From Mesorhizobium sp. M1C.F.Ca.ET.210.01.1.1 (lineage in GTDB: Bacteria; Pseudomonadota; Alphaproteobacteria; Rhizobiales; Rhizobiaceae), in contig NZ_SRUU01000015.1 of the NCBI RefSeq assembly GCF_004791585.1, forward strand, positions 97,541 to 161,540: a stretch of DNA of 64,000 nucleotides, read 5' to 3'. The position numbers and the translations under genes were made by a program. How positions within the stretch are numbered: the first letter of the stretch is position 1; each line of letters begins with the position of its first letter. The notes under the pieces were generated by a model. That model was not told where the DNA came from. It did no database searches and saw only the letters and a list, made by a program, of their open reading frames with translations. Below are positions 7,539-17,842 of this stretch, in pieces.

Positions 7539-10500
7539 ATGCGCTGGATGCTCAGGATATTCAGCCTGCTCGCGCTCGCCGGTTTCTCGGCAGCGGTCTG
7601 GTACGCCGGACCATTGATCCGTTTTGCCGATACACGTCCGCTCGGATCGGTCTGGCTCAGGGCAACGATCATCGGGGCGAGCGTCGCGCTGCTCGCGCTC
7701 TTCTACGGCGTCCGCTTCTGGCAGAGGCGCAAGGCGCAAAGGGCGCTCGAGAAGGCGATAGCGCGCAGCGATGAGCGGAGCGACGATGCACAGGTGCTCG
7801 AGGCGCGCATGAGCGAGGCCATCGCGACGCTGAAACAATCGAGCGGCAAGCGCAATTTCCTCTATGACATCCCCTGGTACATCATCATCGGACCGCCGGG
7901 AGCCGGCAAGACGACCGCGCTGGTCAATTCGGGCCTGAAGTTCCCGCTTGCCGGTTCCGGCACTGCCCAGCCGGTGGCCGGCGTCGGCGGCACGCGGTCA
8001 TGCGACTGGTGGTTCACCGACGATGCCGTGCTGATCGACACCGCCGGCCGTTATACGACGCAGGAGTCGGACGCCAAGCGCGACAAGGCGAGCTGGCTCG
8101 CCTTCCTCGGTCTTTTGAAGAAGCATCGCACCAGCCAGCCGATCAACGGCGTGATCCTCGCCATCAGCCTCGCCGATCTCATCGGCCTCGACGACCAGCA
8201 GCTCGACGCGCATCTCACCGAGATAAGAAGCCGTCTGCGGGAGCTGCACGAGACGCTGAAGATCCAGTTCCCGGTCTACCTGCTCTTTACCAAGGCCGAC
8301 CTCGTCGCCGGCTTCATGGACTATTTCGGCGATTTCGATGAGGTCCGTCGGCAGAAAGTGTGGGGCGCGACGTTCCAGACCACCGACCGCAACAGGAATA
8401 TGGTCGGCGAGGCTCCGGCCGAATTCGACGCGCTGGCCCGGCAGCTGGCGGAGGAGCTCGCCGACCGCCTGCAGGACGAGGCCGACCCGGTGGCGCGCAT
8501 CGCGATCTTCGGCTTCCCGGCGCAGTTCGGGGCGCTGAGGGCCCGCATCGTGCGTTTCGTCACCAGCCTGTTCGACCCGTCGCGCAGCCAGGTCAACGTC
8601 AGCCTGCGCGGGTTCTATTTCTCCTCCGGCACCCAGGAAGGAACGCCCATCGACCAGGTTCTGGGGGCGATCGGCCGTAGTTTCGGAGGCGCTTCCCAGG
8701 CGCATCTTTCCGGCACCGGCAGAAGCTTCTTCCTGCACGATCTCCTGGCGAAGGTGATCTTCCCTGAGGCCGGCTGGGTCTCCTTCGACAGGGCCGCGGA
8801 ACGGCGCGCCAGGCTCGCCAGATTTGGCGGCCTCGCCGCCATCGGGCTGGCGGCCTTGGCGGCGCTCGGCGTGCTGAGCCTCAGCTTCTCGGCCAACAAG
8901 TCGCTGATCGCTTCCACCAGGCAGGCGATGGCGCAGTATCGCGACAGCGCCGATTCGCTGCTCAAGAGCACGACCGTGACCGACGTCGATCTCGAGAACG
9001 TCATCGGCCCGCTCGACCAGCTGCGCAACCTGCCAGCGGGATTCGAAACCGCCGGCCAAACGAAGCCGGTCGAGGAGCGTTTTGGGCTGAGCCAGCGGGA
9101 GAGACTTCTATCGGCGTCCAAAACCGCCTACCGGCAGGCGCTGGAACGAAGCTTCCGCTCGCGTCTGCTGGTTCAGGCGGAGCGGACGATCCAGGCCAAG
9201 ATGGCCGATCCGATCGCGCTTTACGAGCCGTTGAAGATCTATCTGATGCTGGGCGGCAAGGCGCCGAAGGTCGACGACGAGCTGATCGTCTCCTGGATGA
9301 AGCAGGACTGGGAGGAGAACCGCTATCCGGGCGAGAACAATCGCGAGGGCCGCGCGCAGCTCGAAAAGCATCTGCGCGCCATGCTCACGCTCGACGATGC
9401 CTATGACCCGGTCTTCGAGCTGAACCAACCGCTTGTCGAGGCCGCGCAACGCTCGCTTGGACGCATGAGCCTTGCCGACCGCGCATCGGCGCTGATCAGG
9501 TCGGCGGTCTACGGGGCAAGGCTGGAGGACTTCTCGGTTTCCGCGAAAGCCGGCTCGGAGGCGCAGCTTCTGTTCGAACGCATGGATGGCAGCGAACTTT
9601 CCGACCTTCGCGTTCCCGGCCTCTACACCCGGGCCGGCTTCAACGGTTTCTACCTGCCGCAGCTCTCGCGCATCGCGCAGATGCTGGTCGACGACCAATG
9701 GGTCCTCGGCGGCGGCGGCGAGCAGGGCGGCATCGACCAGGACCTGCCCAGGCTCGGCCCCGAGCTCGTCGACCGCTACGGCAAGGAATTCGCCGCGGCC
9801 TGGAACGGCGCGCTCGACCAGTTGAAGTTCAAGGCGATGCTGAAGGACAAGCCGCAATACATCGCGCTTTCCGCCGCCGCCTCGCCGGACTCGCCGCTCG
9901 ACCGGCTGTTCACCGCGATCGCCGATGAAACCGCCCTGACGAAGGACAATACCGCCTTCGACGCCGAGACCGGTGCGGCACAGCAGGACCCGGCAGGCAT
10001 GGCCAAGGGCCTGGCCCGTATCGGTCTGCAGATCGCCGGCGGCAAGTCGCAAAGCCGTGCCGGGGCAAGCTCGTCCGCCACGCAGAACGCCGGCGCCACC
10101 GTGGAAGCCCAGTTCAGGCCGTTCCAGGCGCTGGTGAGCGGCTCCAGCGGCCGACGGCCGATCGACGCGCTGACGCAGAATTTCCGCGATGTCTACCAGA
10201 GTGTGAAGCTCGCGGCGGATGTCCCTTCGCAGACGGAGCGCGTCAACGCGAACCTGAAGCTGCAGATCTCGACGATGCGCGCCAATGTCTCGCGCCTGCC
10301 CAAGCAGCTCGCGCGCATGGTCAACGCGGCGGCGGACGAGTTCGAAGGCAATGTCGCCGAAACCTCGGTGGCCAATCTCAACCAGACGCTTGAAGAGACG
10401 GTCACCCGCCCCTGCGAGGAAGCCGTCAACGGCCACTATCCCTTTGCCGCCGACAGCACGGAGGAAATCTCGATGGCGGATTTCGCCAAGCTGTTCGCTC

Positions 10501-11069
10501 CGGGCGGCATGATGGACCGGTTCTTCGCCCAGAACCTTGCGCCGCTGATCGACATGACGGGCCAGGACTGGACCTGGAAACAGAATGCCCGCTCCGGCCG
10601 CGATCTCGCCAAGTCGACCTTGAAGGCGTTCCAGTCGGCGGCGGAAATCCGCAACGCCTTCTTCCCATCCGGCGGTTCGGCGCCGTCGGTCTCGATCACC
10701 TTCACGCCCGTCTCGCTGAACAGCGAGGTCGACAGCGCGGTGCTCAATGTCGACGGACAGACCGTCCAGAGCGCCCAGGCGGGCAACGCGCCGAGCACCG
10801 TGACATGGCCGAGCGGCGCCGCTTCCGGATCGGCGAGCCTCAGCCTGACGCCGGAGATGCCGGGTCGCGAGTCCGCCCTCAGGTTCGAGGGACCTTGGGC
10901 CTTGAAGCGCCTGCTGGACAAGGCGACCGTCACCGGCAACGGCGGCGACGCCGAAGCGCGCTTCGTGATTGGCGGACGCGACGTCGCCTACAAGATGGAG
11001 ACCGGGCCGGGGGCCAGTCCCTTCCTGCTTCCGGCATTGTCGGGCTTCAGCTGCCCGAAGGCGTTCTGA
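7539..11069 (+). CDS. tssM: T6SS membrane subunit TssM (IcmF)
   Basis: 1176 residues, the usual TssM length. Two N-terminal membrane helices (about 5-25 and 40-62) precede a cytoplasmic NTPase-like domain with Walker A GPPGAGKT at 118-125, the phrase DTAGRYTTQESD, and ILAISLADL. A third membrane helix lies near 430-450 (LAAIGLAALAALGVLSLSFS). The remaining ~700 residues are the periplasmic IcmF-related domain that contacts the TssJ lipoprotein. It forms the inner-membrane channel complex with TssL. No tagF follows, unlike many loci; 11070-11207 holds no convincing gene. Confidence 0.96.
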   Translation: MRWMLRIFSLLALAGFSAAVWYAGPLIRFADTRPLGSVWLRATIIGASVALLALFYGVRFWQRRKAQRALEKAIARSDERSDDAQVLEARMSEAIATLKQSSGKRNFLYDIPWYIIIGPPGAGKTTALVNSGLKFPLAGSGTAQPVAGVGGTRSCDWWFTDDAVLIDTAGRYTTQESDAKRDKASWLAFLGLLKKHRTSQPINGVILAISLADLIGLDDQQLDAHLTEIRSRLRELHETLKIQFPVYLLFTKADLVAGFMDYFGDFDEVRRQKVWGATFQTTDRNRNMVGEAPAEFDALARQLAEELADRLQDEADPVARIAIFGFPAQFGALRARIVRFVTSLFDPSRSQVNVSLRGFYFSSGTQEGTPIDQVLGAIGRSFGGASQAHLSGTGRSFFLHDLLAKVIFPEAGWVSFDRAAERRARLARFGGLAAIGLAALAALGVLSLSFSANKSLIASTRQAMAQYRDSADSLLKSTTVTDVDLENVIGPLDQLRNLPAGFETAGQTKPVEERFGLSQRERLLSASKTAYRQALERSFRSRLLVQAERTIQAKMADPIALYEPLKIYLMLGGKAPKVDDELIVSWMKQDWEENRYPGENNREGRAQLEKHLRAMLTLDDAYDPVFELNQPLVEAAQRSLGRMSLADRASALIRSAVYGARLEDFSVSAKAGSEAQLLFERMDGSELSDLRVPGLYTRAGFNGFYLPQLSRIAQMLVDDQWVLGGGGEQGGIDQDLPRLGPELVDRYGKEFAAAWNGALDQLKFKAMLKDKPQYIALSAAASPDSPLDRLFTAIADETALTKDNTAFDAETGAAQQDPAGMAKGLARIGLQIAGGKSQSRAGASSSATQNAGATVEAQFRPFQALVSGSSGRRPIDALTQNFRDVYQSVKLAADVPSQTERVNANLKLQISTMRANVSRLPKQLARMVNAAADEFEGNVAETSVANLNQTLEETVTRPCEEAVNGHYPFAADSTEEISMADFAKLFAPGGMMDRFFAQNLAPLIDMTGQDWTWKQNARSGRDLAKSTLKAFQSAAEIRNAFFPSGGSAPSVSITFTPVSLNSEVDSAVLNVDGQTVQSAQAGNAPSTVTWPSGAASGSASLSLTPEMPGRESALRFEGPWALKRLLDKATVTGNGGDAEARFVIGGRDVAYKMETGPGASPFLLPALSGFSCPKAF

Positions 11070-11207
11070 GATGGCGCAGTCCTTCCCAGCCCGCGCCGGC
11101 TCCGGCCTTCATTTCGGTACTCTAATCTATGCGCTTGTGGCAAACTGGCCTGGGCACGCGGCCCATGGTTCGTCACGGAGGACGCTCGCAAGGCGCTTGG
11201 TGGCAAA

Positions 11208-12008
<801 letters not shown>

Positions 12009-12013
12009 TAAAG

Positions 12014-14593
12014 ATGAACGACGACGACAAGACGCGGATTTCGCCGAACCTCGCCTATACGGGCGTCGGCACGCAGCTCAGCGGGATCTACGAACTCGAC
12101 GAGCGCATCGCGTCCGGCGGCATGGGCGAGGTCTATCGGGGTCACAACATCCAGACCGGCGACCACGTCGCGATCAAGATCGTGCTGCCCGAGTTCGCGC
12201 GCGACCAGACGATCCTGTCCTTGTTCCGCAAGGAGGCCTCGATCCTCAACCACCTGTCGCATGACGCGGTGGTGCGATACCACGTCTTCACCATCGATCC
12301 GGGGATCGGCCGCCCCTATCTGGCCATGGAGTTCGTCGACGGCCAGTCGCTGTTTGACGTCATGCGGCGCGGCCCGATGTCGCCGCCGGATGTGCGCAGG
12401 CTTTGCCATCGCCTCGCCTCCGGCTTGAGCGCCGTGCATCAGGCCGGCGCGGTTCACCGCGATCTCTCGCCTGACAACATCATCCTGCCCGGCGGCAGGG
12501 TCGAGCGCGCCAAGATCATCGACTTCGGCATCGCGCGCTCGGCGAATGTCGGCGGCGAGACGCTGATCGGCGGAAAGTTCGCCGGCAAATACAATTACGT
12601 CTCTCCCGAGCAGCTCGGCCTCTATGGCGGTGAGGTCAGCGAGCAATCCGACATCTACAGCCTCGGACTGGTACTGGCCGCGGCGCTGCGCGGAAAACCG
12701 CTCGACATGAGCGGTTCGCAATATGAGGTGGTCGAGAAGCGCCGCACCGTGCCGGACCTGTCGGACATCGACCCCGATTTCCGCTCTCTCATCGAAGCGA
12801 TGCTGCAGCCGGATCCGCAAGACCGCCCGGCAAGCATGGCCGAGATCGCCAGGGCAACGCGCGACGACGATTTCGACGCGACCTTGCCGCCGCCGGCGTC
12901 TTTCACCCCCCGCGAGCGCTCGGGGTTGCCGCGCGCCGGATGGACGGCGCTGCCGGACGCCGGGTCCCAGCCGTCGGCCGTCCCCGGCGAGCAACGCTTC
13001 GTCCCGCATGTGCGACCGGCGCATCTGTCTGAGCCACGGCCTTCGCCGGCGGCCGCTCCGCCGCGAGCCGCCGCGCCCGCGGCTTCCGAGCAGCCAAGGC
13101 GCTCGCAAATCCCGGTCATCGCAAGCGGCGCGGTGGCGCTGGCTGTCGTGGCGGGCGCTGGGCTCTATTTCAGCGGCGTCATGTCGCCTCCGCCGCCGGC
13201 CATCGAAAAGCCGACGCCTCTCGCGCCCAAGCCTGCCCAGGAGCCGGTGATAGAGACGCCCAAGCCTCAGCCGGAGACGCCGAAGCCCCTGCCCTCGAAC
13301 AATGCCGCCGGCAATGAGCCGGCAAAACCTGTTTCGCCCGCGCCGCCCCAAGCGGAAGCCAAGACCGCCCCCGAGGGAAAGCCGGCGGATGAAGCGGCGG
13401 AGCAGAATCCGGCGCAGCCTGCCGAAACGCCTGCGCCCAAGCCTCGACCGCCGGCGGAGATCCAGAAAACGACTGCAGCGCAGCCGGAAGTCGACGCCAA
13501 CAATCGGGCGGAGACCCCGCAGCCGACTGAGACCGGGCCTGCGAAACCGTCGACCGAGACACCGACGCCCGCTCCAAAGGCTGCGGAAAGCCAGAAGCCG
13601 GCGCAACCGGCCGGCGAACCGCCGGCGGCCAAGGCGTCGGGATCGAGCCAGACGAAAGCGGAAAACTCCCCGTCGCCGGAAGCAACACCGTCGGCTACCA
13701 AGCCCAGCGCATCGGACCTCGTCGAGGCTTTGTCCAAGCTCCCCAGACCGAAGGTCGCCCCGCCTGCGGAAAGCCAGGCACCGGCGTCGTCAACCAGCCA
13801 GCCGACAGCGCCCGAAGCGGGTCGCCAGCCGGCAACTCCGGGCGCATCGACGCAACCGGCGCCACTGCCGCAGCCGCCGCCTGCAACCGGGAAGCCAGGG
13901 AATACGGACGTCGCCATCGACGTGCCCAAGCCGCAGGTTCCGCCGGTAAGCAAAAACGACGAGCTGGCGCAGCGCGCCACCTGGGTGCGCGGCTTCAGCG
14001 GTGGCGATTGTTTCTATGCGAGCCTGACATCGGCGACGGACAGCGCCGCCGCGATCGAAGGCTTCGGGACGGCGGTGCAGCCCTTCGAGCAGATGCTCAA
14101 CGATTTCCAGGCGAAATTCCATCTCGAGCCGGACATCAGCGTGCGTCTCATCGACCAGCCGCAATGCGAGGTGACCAGCTTCCTGCGAGTTCTCGACCGG
14201 AGCGGGGCCGAGCGGCCGCAACTCGTTCTCGACCGGACGTCGGTACCGGACGGCTCGCCGATCAGCGGCACGCTGGTAACGCGTGGCGGGCTGGTCTCGA
14301 ACGTGATGCTGATCGACCACAAGGGCATCGCCTTCAATCTCGACGAGCGCATGGTGGCGCAGCCAGGCAAGGCGACGTTCAGCATTCCGATCGGTCTCAG
14401 CGCCGCCGACAAGGCGACCGGCAAGGCCCTGCCGCAGATCATGCTGGTGATCACAGGACCCCAGGATATCCAGGCCGCGATGTTCTCGCGGCCGATGCCG
14501 GCCTCGGAGCTGTTGCCCAGGATCCTCAAGGAGATCGAGGCCGACGGTTCCCAATTCTCCGCCACGGCCAAGTATTTCCGGCTTGGCGGATAA
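12014..14593 (+). CDS. ppkA: T6SS Ser/Thr protein kinase PpkA, membrane-spanning with periplasmic domain
   Basis: 859 residues from ATG 12014. The kinase domain covers about 25-280: glycine loop ASGGMGEVYRG, catalytic Lys55 (AIKI), catalytic loop VHRDLSPDN (147-155), and D170-F-G. The HRD loop has Ser where Lys usually follows (HRDLSPDN), as in several PpkA-type kinases. A single membrane helix lies at about 366-388. Then comes a ~260-residue Pro/Ala/Lys/Glu linker and a ~205-residue periplasmic C-terminal domain from about 655, starting near FSGGDCFYASLTS. The domain order suggests that an outside signal controls the kinase. It forms an operon with pppA. Confidence 0.93.
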   Translation: MNDDDKTRISPNLAYTGVGTQLSGIYELDERIASGGMGEVYRGHNIQTGDHVAIKIVLPEFARDQTILSLFRKEASILNHLSHDAVVRYHVFTIDPGIGRPYLAMEFVDGQSLFDVMRRGPMSPPDVRRLCHRLASGLSAVHQAGAVHRDLSPDNIILPGGRVERAKIIDFGIARSANVGGETLIGGKFAGKYNYVSPEQLGLYGGEVSEQSDIYSLGLVLAAALRGKPLDMSGSQYEVVEKRRTVPDLSDIDPDFRSLIEAMLQPDPQDRPASMAEIARATRDDDFDATLPPPASFTPRERSGLPRAGWTALPDAGSQPSAVPGEQRFVPHVRPAHLSEPRPSPAAAPPRAAAPAASEQPRRSQIPVIASGAVALAVVAGAGLYFSGVMSPPPPAIEKPTPLAPKPAQEPVIETPKPQPETPKPLPSNNAAGNEPAKPVSPAPPQAEAKTAPEGKPADEAAEQNPAQPAETPAPKPRPPAEIQKTTAAQPEVDANNRAETPQPTETGPAKPSTETPTPAPKAAESQKPAQPAGEPPAAKASGSSQTKAENSPSPEATPSATKPSASDLVEALSKLPRPKVAPPAESQAPASSTSQPTAPEAGRQPATPGASTQPAPLPQPPPATGKPGNTDVAIDVPKPQVPPVSKNDELAQRATWVRGFSGGDCFYASLTSATDSAAAIEGFGTAVQPFEQMLNDFQAKFHLEPDISVRLIDQPQCEVTSFLRVLDRSGAERPQLVLDRTSVPDGSPISGTLVTRGGLVSNVMLIDHKGIAFNLDERMVAQPGKATFSIPIGLSAADKATGKALPQIMLVITGPQDIQAAMFSRPMPASELLPRILKEIEADGSQFSATAKYFRLGG

Positions 14594-14605
14594 GCATGGA
14601 CGCCG

Positions 14606-15190
14606 ATGGAACTCCGCCGCCCGCGTTCACTGTTCAAGCCGCCGCCACGCAGGAAGCGTGGTTGGCTAGCTCTATCTCACCGCACGAGGCTTGCCGCGTT
14701 TCTGGAGCGTTTCACCGTTTCACGGCGAGCCGCTTCACCTCTTTGCCTTGACGCAATTCCGGACAGAAAACCGCTACGCACTTTTCCTGGAATTGCTCTG
14801 GGCGCGGCACTGCTCTCGATCTTTCTGACTGGGAGGGCCCATGCCGAATTCACGGTCTGCAACCAGACGCTCGACGTCGTCAACCTTGCCGTCGGACAGA
14901 AGGTCGACGACGCCGACCAGACCGACGGCTGGTGGACGATCGGCGCCAACCAGTGCGTCAATGTCATCCGCGAGGAGCTGACGAACCGCTACATCTACAT
15001 CTACGCGACGGACGTCTTCGGTCACGCGATCCTGAACGGATCGACCGAGATGTGCATCGACCGGCGCCGCTTCTCGATACGCGGCATCGATGAGTGCTGG
15101 CAGCGCGGCCATATCGCCGCGCGCTTTGTCGAGGTCGACACGCTCGAGCAGGTCCGCTGGACCTATTTCCTGACCGGAAGCAGCCCGTGA
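14606..15190 (+). CDS. DUF1036 secreted protein (start uncertain)
   Basis: The last ~115 residues are a DUF1036 domain (FTVCNQTLDVVNLAVGQ, DGWWTIGANQCVNV, TNRYIYIYATD, then a Cys pair in EMCIDRRRF and DECWQRGH). This follows a clear signal-peptide core, LGAALLSIFLTGRAHA. Family members are small exported proteins of unknown role. The annotated ATG at 14606 gives about 70 residues before the hydrophobic core, too long for a normal signal peptide. Most of that stretch is a palindromic repeat (14703-14800) translated in frame, so the original start may have been displaced. The stop overlaps the next start (GTGA). Confidence 0.7.
   Translation: MELRRPRSLFKPPPRRKRGWLALSHRTRLAAFLERFTVSRRAASPLCLDAIPDRKPLRTFPGIALGAALLSIFLTGRAHAEFTVCNQTLDVVNLAVGQKVDDADQTDGWWTIGANQCVNVIREELTNRYIYIYATDVFGHAILNGSTEMCIDRRRFSIRGIDECWQRGHIAARFVEVDTLEQVRWTYFLTGSSP
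14703..14800. repeat. Palindromic repeat, copy B (long form), inside the 5' end of the DUF1036 gene
   Basis: It begins TGGAGCGTTTCACCGTTTCACG and continues to the core TTGACGCAATTCCGGACAG (from 14748), ending CTTTTCCTGGAATTGCTCT (about 14799). The core has nested inverted repeats, GCAATTCC/GGAATTGC outside and GAAAA/TTTTC inside. It is nearly identical in its core to copy C at 25580-25632. Its last third encodes TFPGIALG, the first part of the signal-peptide region of the DUF1036 protein. Confidence 0.75.
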
Positions 15191-17616
15191 CGCACAGCAT
15201 CGACACGAGCTTCAAGTTGAAGAAGCAGGCGCGCCTGGCCGAGCGCCGGCGCAAGCTTTGGCGCTGGATTCTGTCCGGCGTTGGCGCGCTCGCCATCGTT
15301 TCAATCGCCACAGGATTCTACCTTACCAAGGACTACTGGTCGTTCGGCGACGAGGACGAGGAGCTGCACCCGGTCGAAGGCATGGAAGACGTGCCGCCCG
15401 ACGCCTCGGTCTATGTTCCGGCGATCATCGACCTCGCCGGCGACCCGATGTGGATCACGCTTGCGCCCGATGCCGACACCGCAACGAAGGGCCACACGGT
15501 CGCGCGGCCGGCCGAGCTCGACAGTTCCGGCGCCTCGCCGCAGATCGAGATCCTCTCCGACGTGATGCTGAGCGCCAGCGAGAAATTCATGACGACGATA
15601 CCGTCGACGCAAGAGGATTTCGCCTTCTTCCAGGCGCAGCGGCAGACCGTGCCGAAATCTCCGGCGACGGCGCCAGATGATCAGCAAGCCGCCCCAGCCG
15701 CTCCGGCTGCACCGGAAGATCAGCAAGGCGATCTGGAGAACGATCTTCAGCCGGCGCCGGACGAGAGCGAGGCGCCGGCCGGTTCAGCGCCCAAGGCGGA
15801 AGCAGACGATCCGGAAGCCGGCTGGGGCGAGACCATCGATCAGGGCGAGGCGGCGCTTCCGGCCTTCAAGAAGACCCAGATCGAGAACAACACGACCGTC
15901 GCGACCGTCGCCAGCGAATACCAGCGCTTCGAGGCGACCGAGGATACGTTCGTGAAGATCCTCAACGACCGCAGCCTGGACAGTGTTGTCGCAGACGCGC
16001 ATTTCTCCGCCGACGACGCCAAACTGGCGGGCGAAGCGCTGAAGGCGCTCTTCAGCCGCGACGGCCTGCAAGCCGGTTATGTGGTGGCCATGCGCGGATC
16101 CAGGCCGAACCGCGAGACGACCACCATGTCGCTCATGCAAGTCTCGATCTATGCCAAGAACGTCTATGTCGGCACGCTGACGCGCAATGCGGCAGGCGCC
16201 TTCGTGTCGGGCGTCGATCCTTGGGTCCGCGAGGACCTGTTCAACTATTCCGGCGCATCCGACGAGGGCGGGCCGAAGCGCCAGTATCGCTTGCTCGACG
16301 CGATCTATTCGACGGCCGCGCGCAACAAGGTTCCGACCAGCGTGATCGGCGAGGCGATCATGTATCTGTCGCGGGGACAGGATCTCGACGCCTTCGCCAG
16401 CGAGGACCAGCGGCTGGTGCTGATCTACTCGCAGACGCCGCGCGGCCAGGGCGAGATCTCCGGACGGGTCCTCTATGTCGGCGTCCAGGGCACTGAGAAG
16501 AGCCTCGACTGTTTCGTCTTCCAGCAGAGCGACGGCCAGTATGCATGCGTCACGGGCAATGACGAGGTTCGTTCGCTGGCCGTCACCAACGGCATGGTCA
16601 CGCCGGTCAGCGGGGTGATGACCTCGACCTTCGGCCCGCGCAAGCACCCGATCCTCGGCACCGTTCGCATCCACAAAGGCGTCGACTGGGCTGCTCCGGT
16701 CGGCACGCCGATCATGGCCGCCTTCGACGGCGAGATCACCTTTCAGGGCGATGGCGGCGGTTATGGCAACCTGGTGAAGATCGCGCATGCCAACGGGCGC
16801 GAGACGCGTTACGCGCATATGCAGAAATTCGCCATCGCGAGCGGCGTCGGCACCAAGGTGAAGGCCGGCGACGTCATTGGCTATATCGGCACCACGGGTC
16901 TATCGACCGGTCCGCATCTGCATTTCGAGCTCTACCAGAGCGGCGAGGCGATCGATCCGCTGGGGACGGTCACAACGGTTGCCACCTATGCTTCGGGCGG
17001 CACCGGCGGTTCCGGCGACGCCGCCGTCGAGACGCTGACCGACCGCATCGTGCATGTCGAAAGCGGCGGCAGCGCGCGGGCCAAGAACCCGCTTTCCTCG
17101 GCGACCGGCGCCGGCCAGTTCATCACCAAGACGTGGATCCGAATGATGAACACCTACCGGCCCGATCTTGCCCGCTCGCTGTCGACCGCCGATCTGCTGG
17201 CGCTTCGCTACGACGCCACGCTGTCGCGCGAGATGGTGCGCAACCTGGCGCGCGAGGGCGAAGCCTATCTTCGCGCCCGCGGCCACGAGATCACCGCCGG
17301 GCGCCTCTATCTCTGCCATTTCCTCGGCATGGAAGGCGCGGCCCAGGTGCTGGCGGCGCCGGGCTCGTCGCAACTGAGCGCAGTGCTGGGATCAGCCGTC
17401 ATCCAGGCCAACCCTTTCCTGACGGGCAAGACCACCAGCTACGTCATCGACTGGGCCGAACGGAAGATGGGGCAGAAGGTGACCCGCCTGGCGTCCGACC
17501 AAAGCCAGCAGACGACCACGACCCAGATCCGTCAGACATCGCCGGAGTTCGAAAAATACAAGCAGGCAATAACGGCGCTGGTCAATTCGATTCAAAGCAC
17601 GCTGGAGCCTGGTTAA
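15187..17616 (+). CDS. Bifunctional murein hydrolase: M23 (LytM) endopeptidase plus lytic-transglycosylase-like domain
   Basis: 809 residues from GTG 15187, which overlaps the previous stop as GTGA. A cytoplasmic start and one membrane helix (about 26-46) place the rest in the periplasm. An Ala/Pro/Glu linker and a middle domain (about 225-430, SLMQVSIYAKNVYVGTL, LLDAIYSTAARNKVPTSVI) resemble the regions before LytM in DipM-like proteins. The M23 fold has H496xxxD500 (HKGVDWA) and H577-L-H579-FE, all zinc ligands present. Residues from about 615 resemble a lytic transglycosylase: catalytic-type E625 in IVHVESGG, then ATGAGQFITKTW. Either activity could open the wall for T6SS assembly. The pairing is inferred from motifs. 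Confidence 0.85.
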   Translation: MTHSIDTSFKLKKQARLAERRRKLWRWILSGVGALAIVSIATGFYLTKDYWSFGDEDEELHPVEGMEDVPPDASVYVPAIIDLAGDPMWITLAPDADTATKGHTVARPAELDSSGASPQIEILSDVMLSASEKFMTTIPSTQEDFAFFQAQRQTVPKSPATAPDDQQAAPAAPAAPEDQQGDLENDLQPAPDESEAPAGSAPKAEADDPEAGWGETIDQGEAALPAFKKTQIENNTTVATVASEYQRFEATEDTFVKILNDRSLDSVVADAHFSADDAKLAGEALKALFSRDGLQAGYVVAMRGSRPNRETTTMSLMQVSIYAKNVYVGTLTRNAAGAFVSGVDPWVREDLFNYSGASDEGGPKRQYRLLDAIYSTAARNKVPTSVIGEAIMYLSRGQDLDAFASEDQRLVLIYSQTPRGQGEISGRVLYVGVQGTEKSLDCFVFQQSDGQYACVTGNDEVRSLAVTNGMVTPVSGVMTSTFGPRKHPILGTVRIHKGVDWAAPVGTPIMAAFDGEITFQGDGGGYGNLVKIAHANGRETRYAHMQKFAIASGVGTKVKAGDVIGYIGTTGLSTGPHLHFELYQSGEAIDPLGTVTTVATYASGGTGGSGDAAVETLTDRIVHVESGGSARAKNPLSSATGAGQFITKTWIRMMNTYRPDLARSLSTADLLALRYDATLSREMVRNLAREGEAYLRARGHEITAGRLYLCHFLGMEGAAQVLAAPGSSQLSAVLGSAVIQANPFLTGKTTSYVIDWAERKMGQKVTRLASDQSQQTTTTQIRQTSPEFEKYKQAITALVNSIQSTLEPG

Positions 17617-17842
17617 CCCCTGGTTTCGGTCGCCTGCGGATCGCGCCAGGCAGCAGAGCCGTTTGGTTTTGGTGCCTGCGAATGGTATATTCGCGCATGG
17701 TTGCAAAGTTTTTTGTGAACCAAAACTGTGGTCGAGATCACATACGTCCAGAAGCCATTTTTGGCAGAAGCGACTTTGTCGCGAGCGGAATTTAGCATGC
17801 ACAGAAACCGATAGCGCGCCCCTAGGGGCGGAGGGCTGATCC
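17617..17842. other. Intergenic region before the first caspase gene
   Basis: 226 bases, slightly AT-richer than its surroundings around 17690-17800, so a likely promoter region for the caspase-like gene. The sequence GGAGGGCTGATCC ends directly before ATG 17843 and supplies the Shine-Dalgarno sequence. I see no gene or strong hairpin. Confidence 0.4.
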
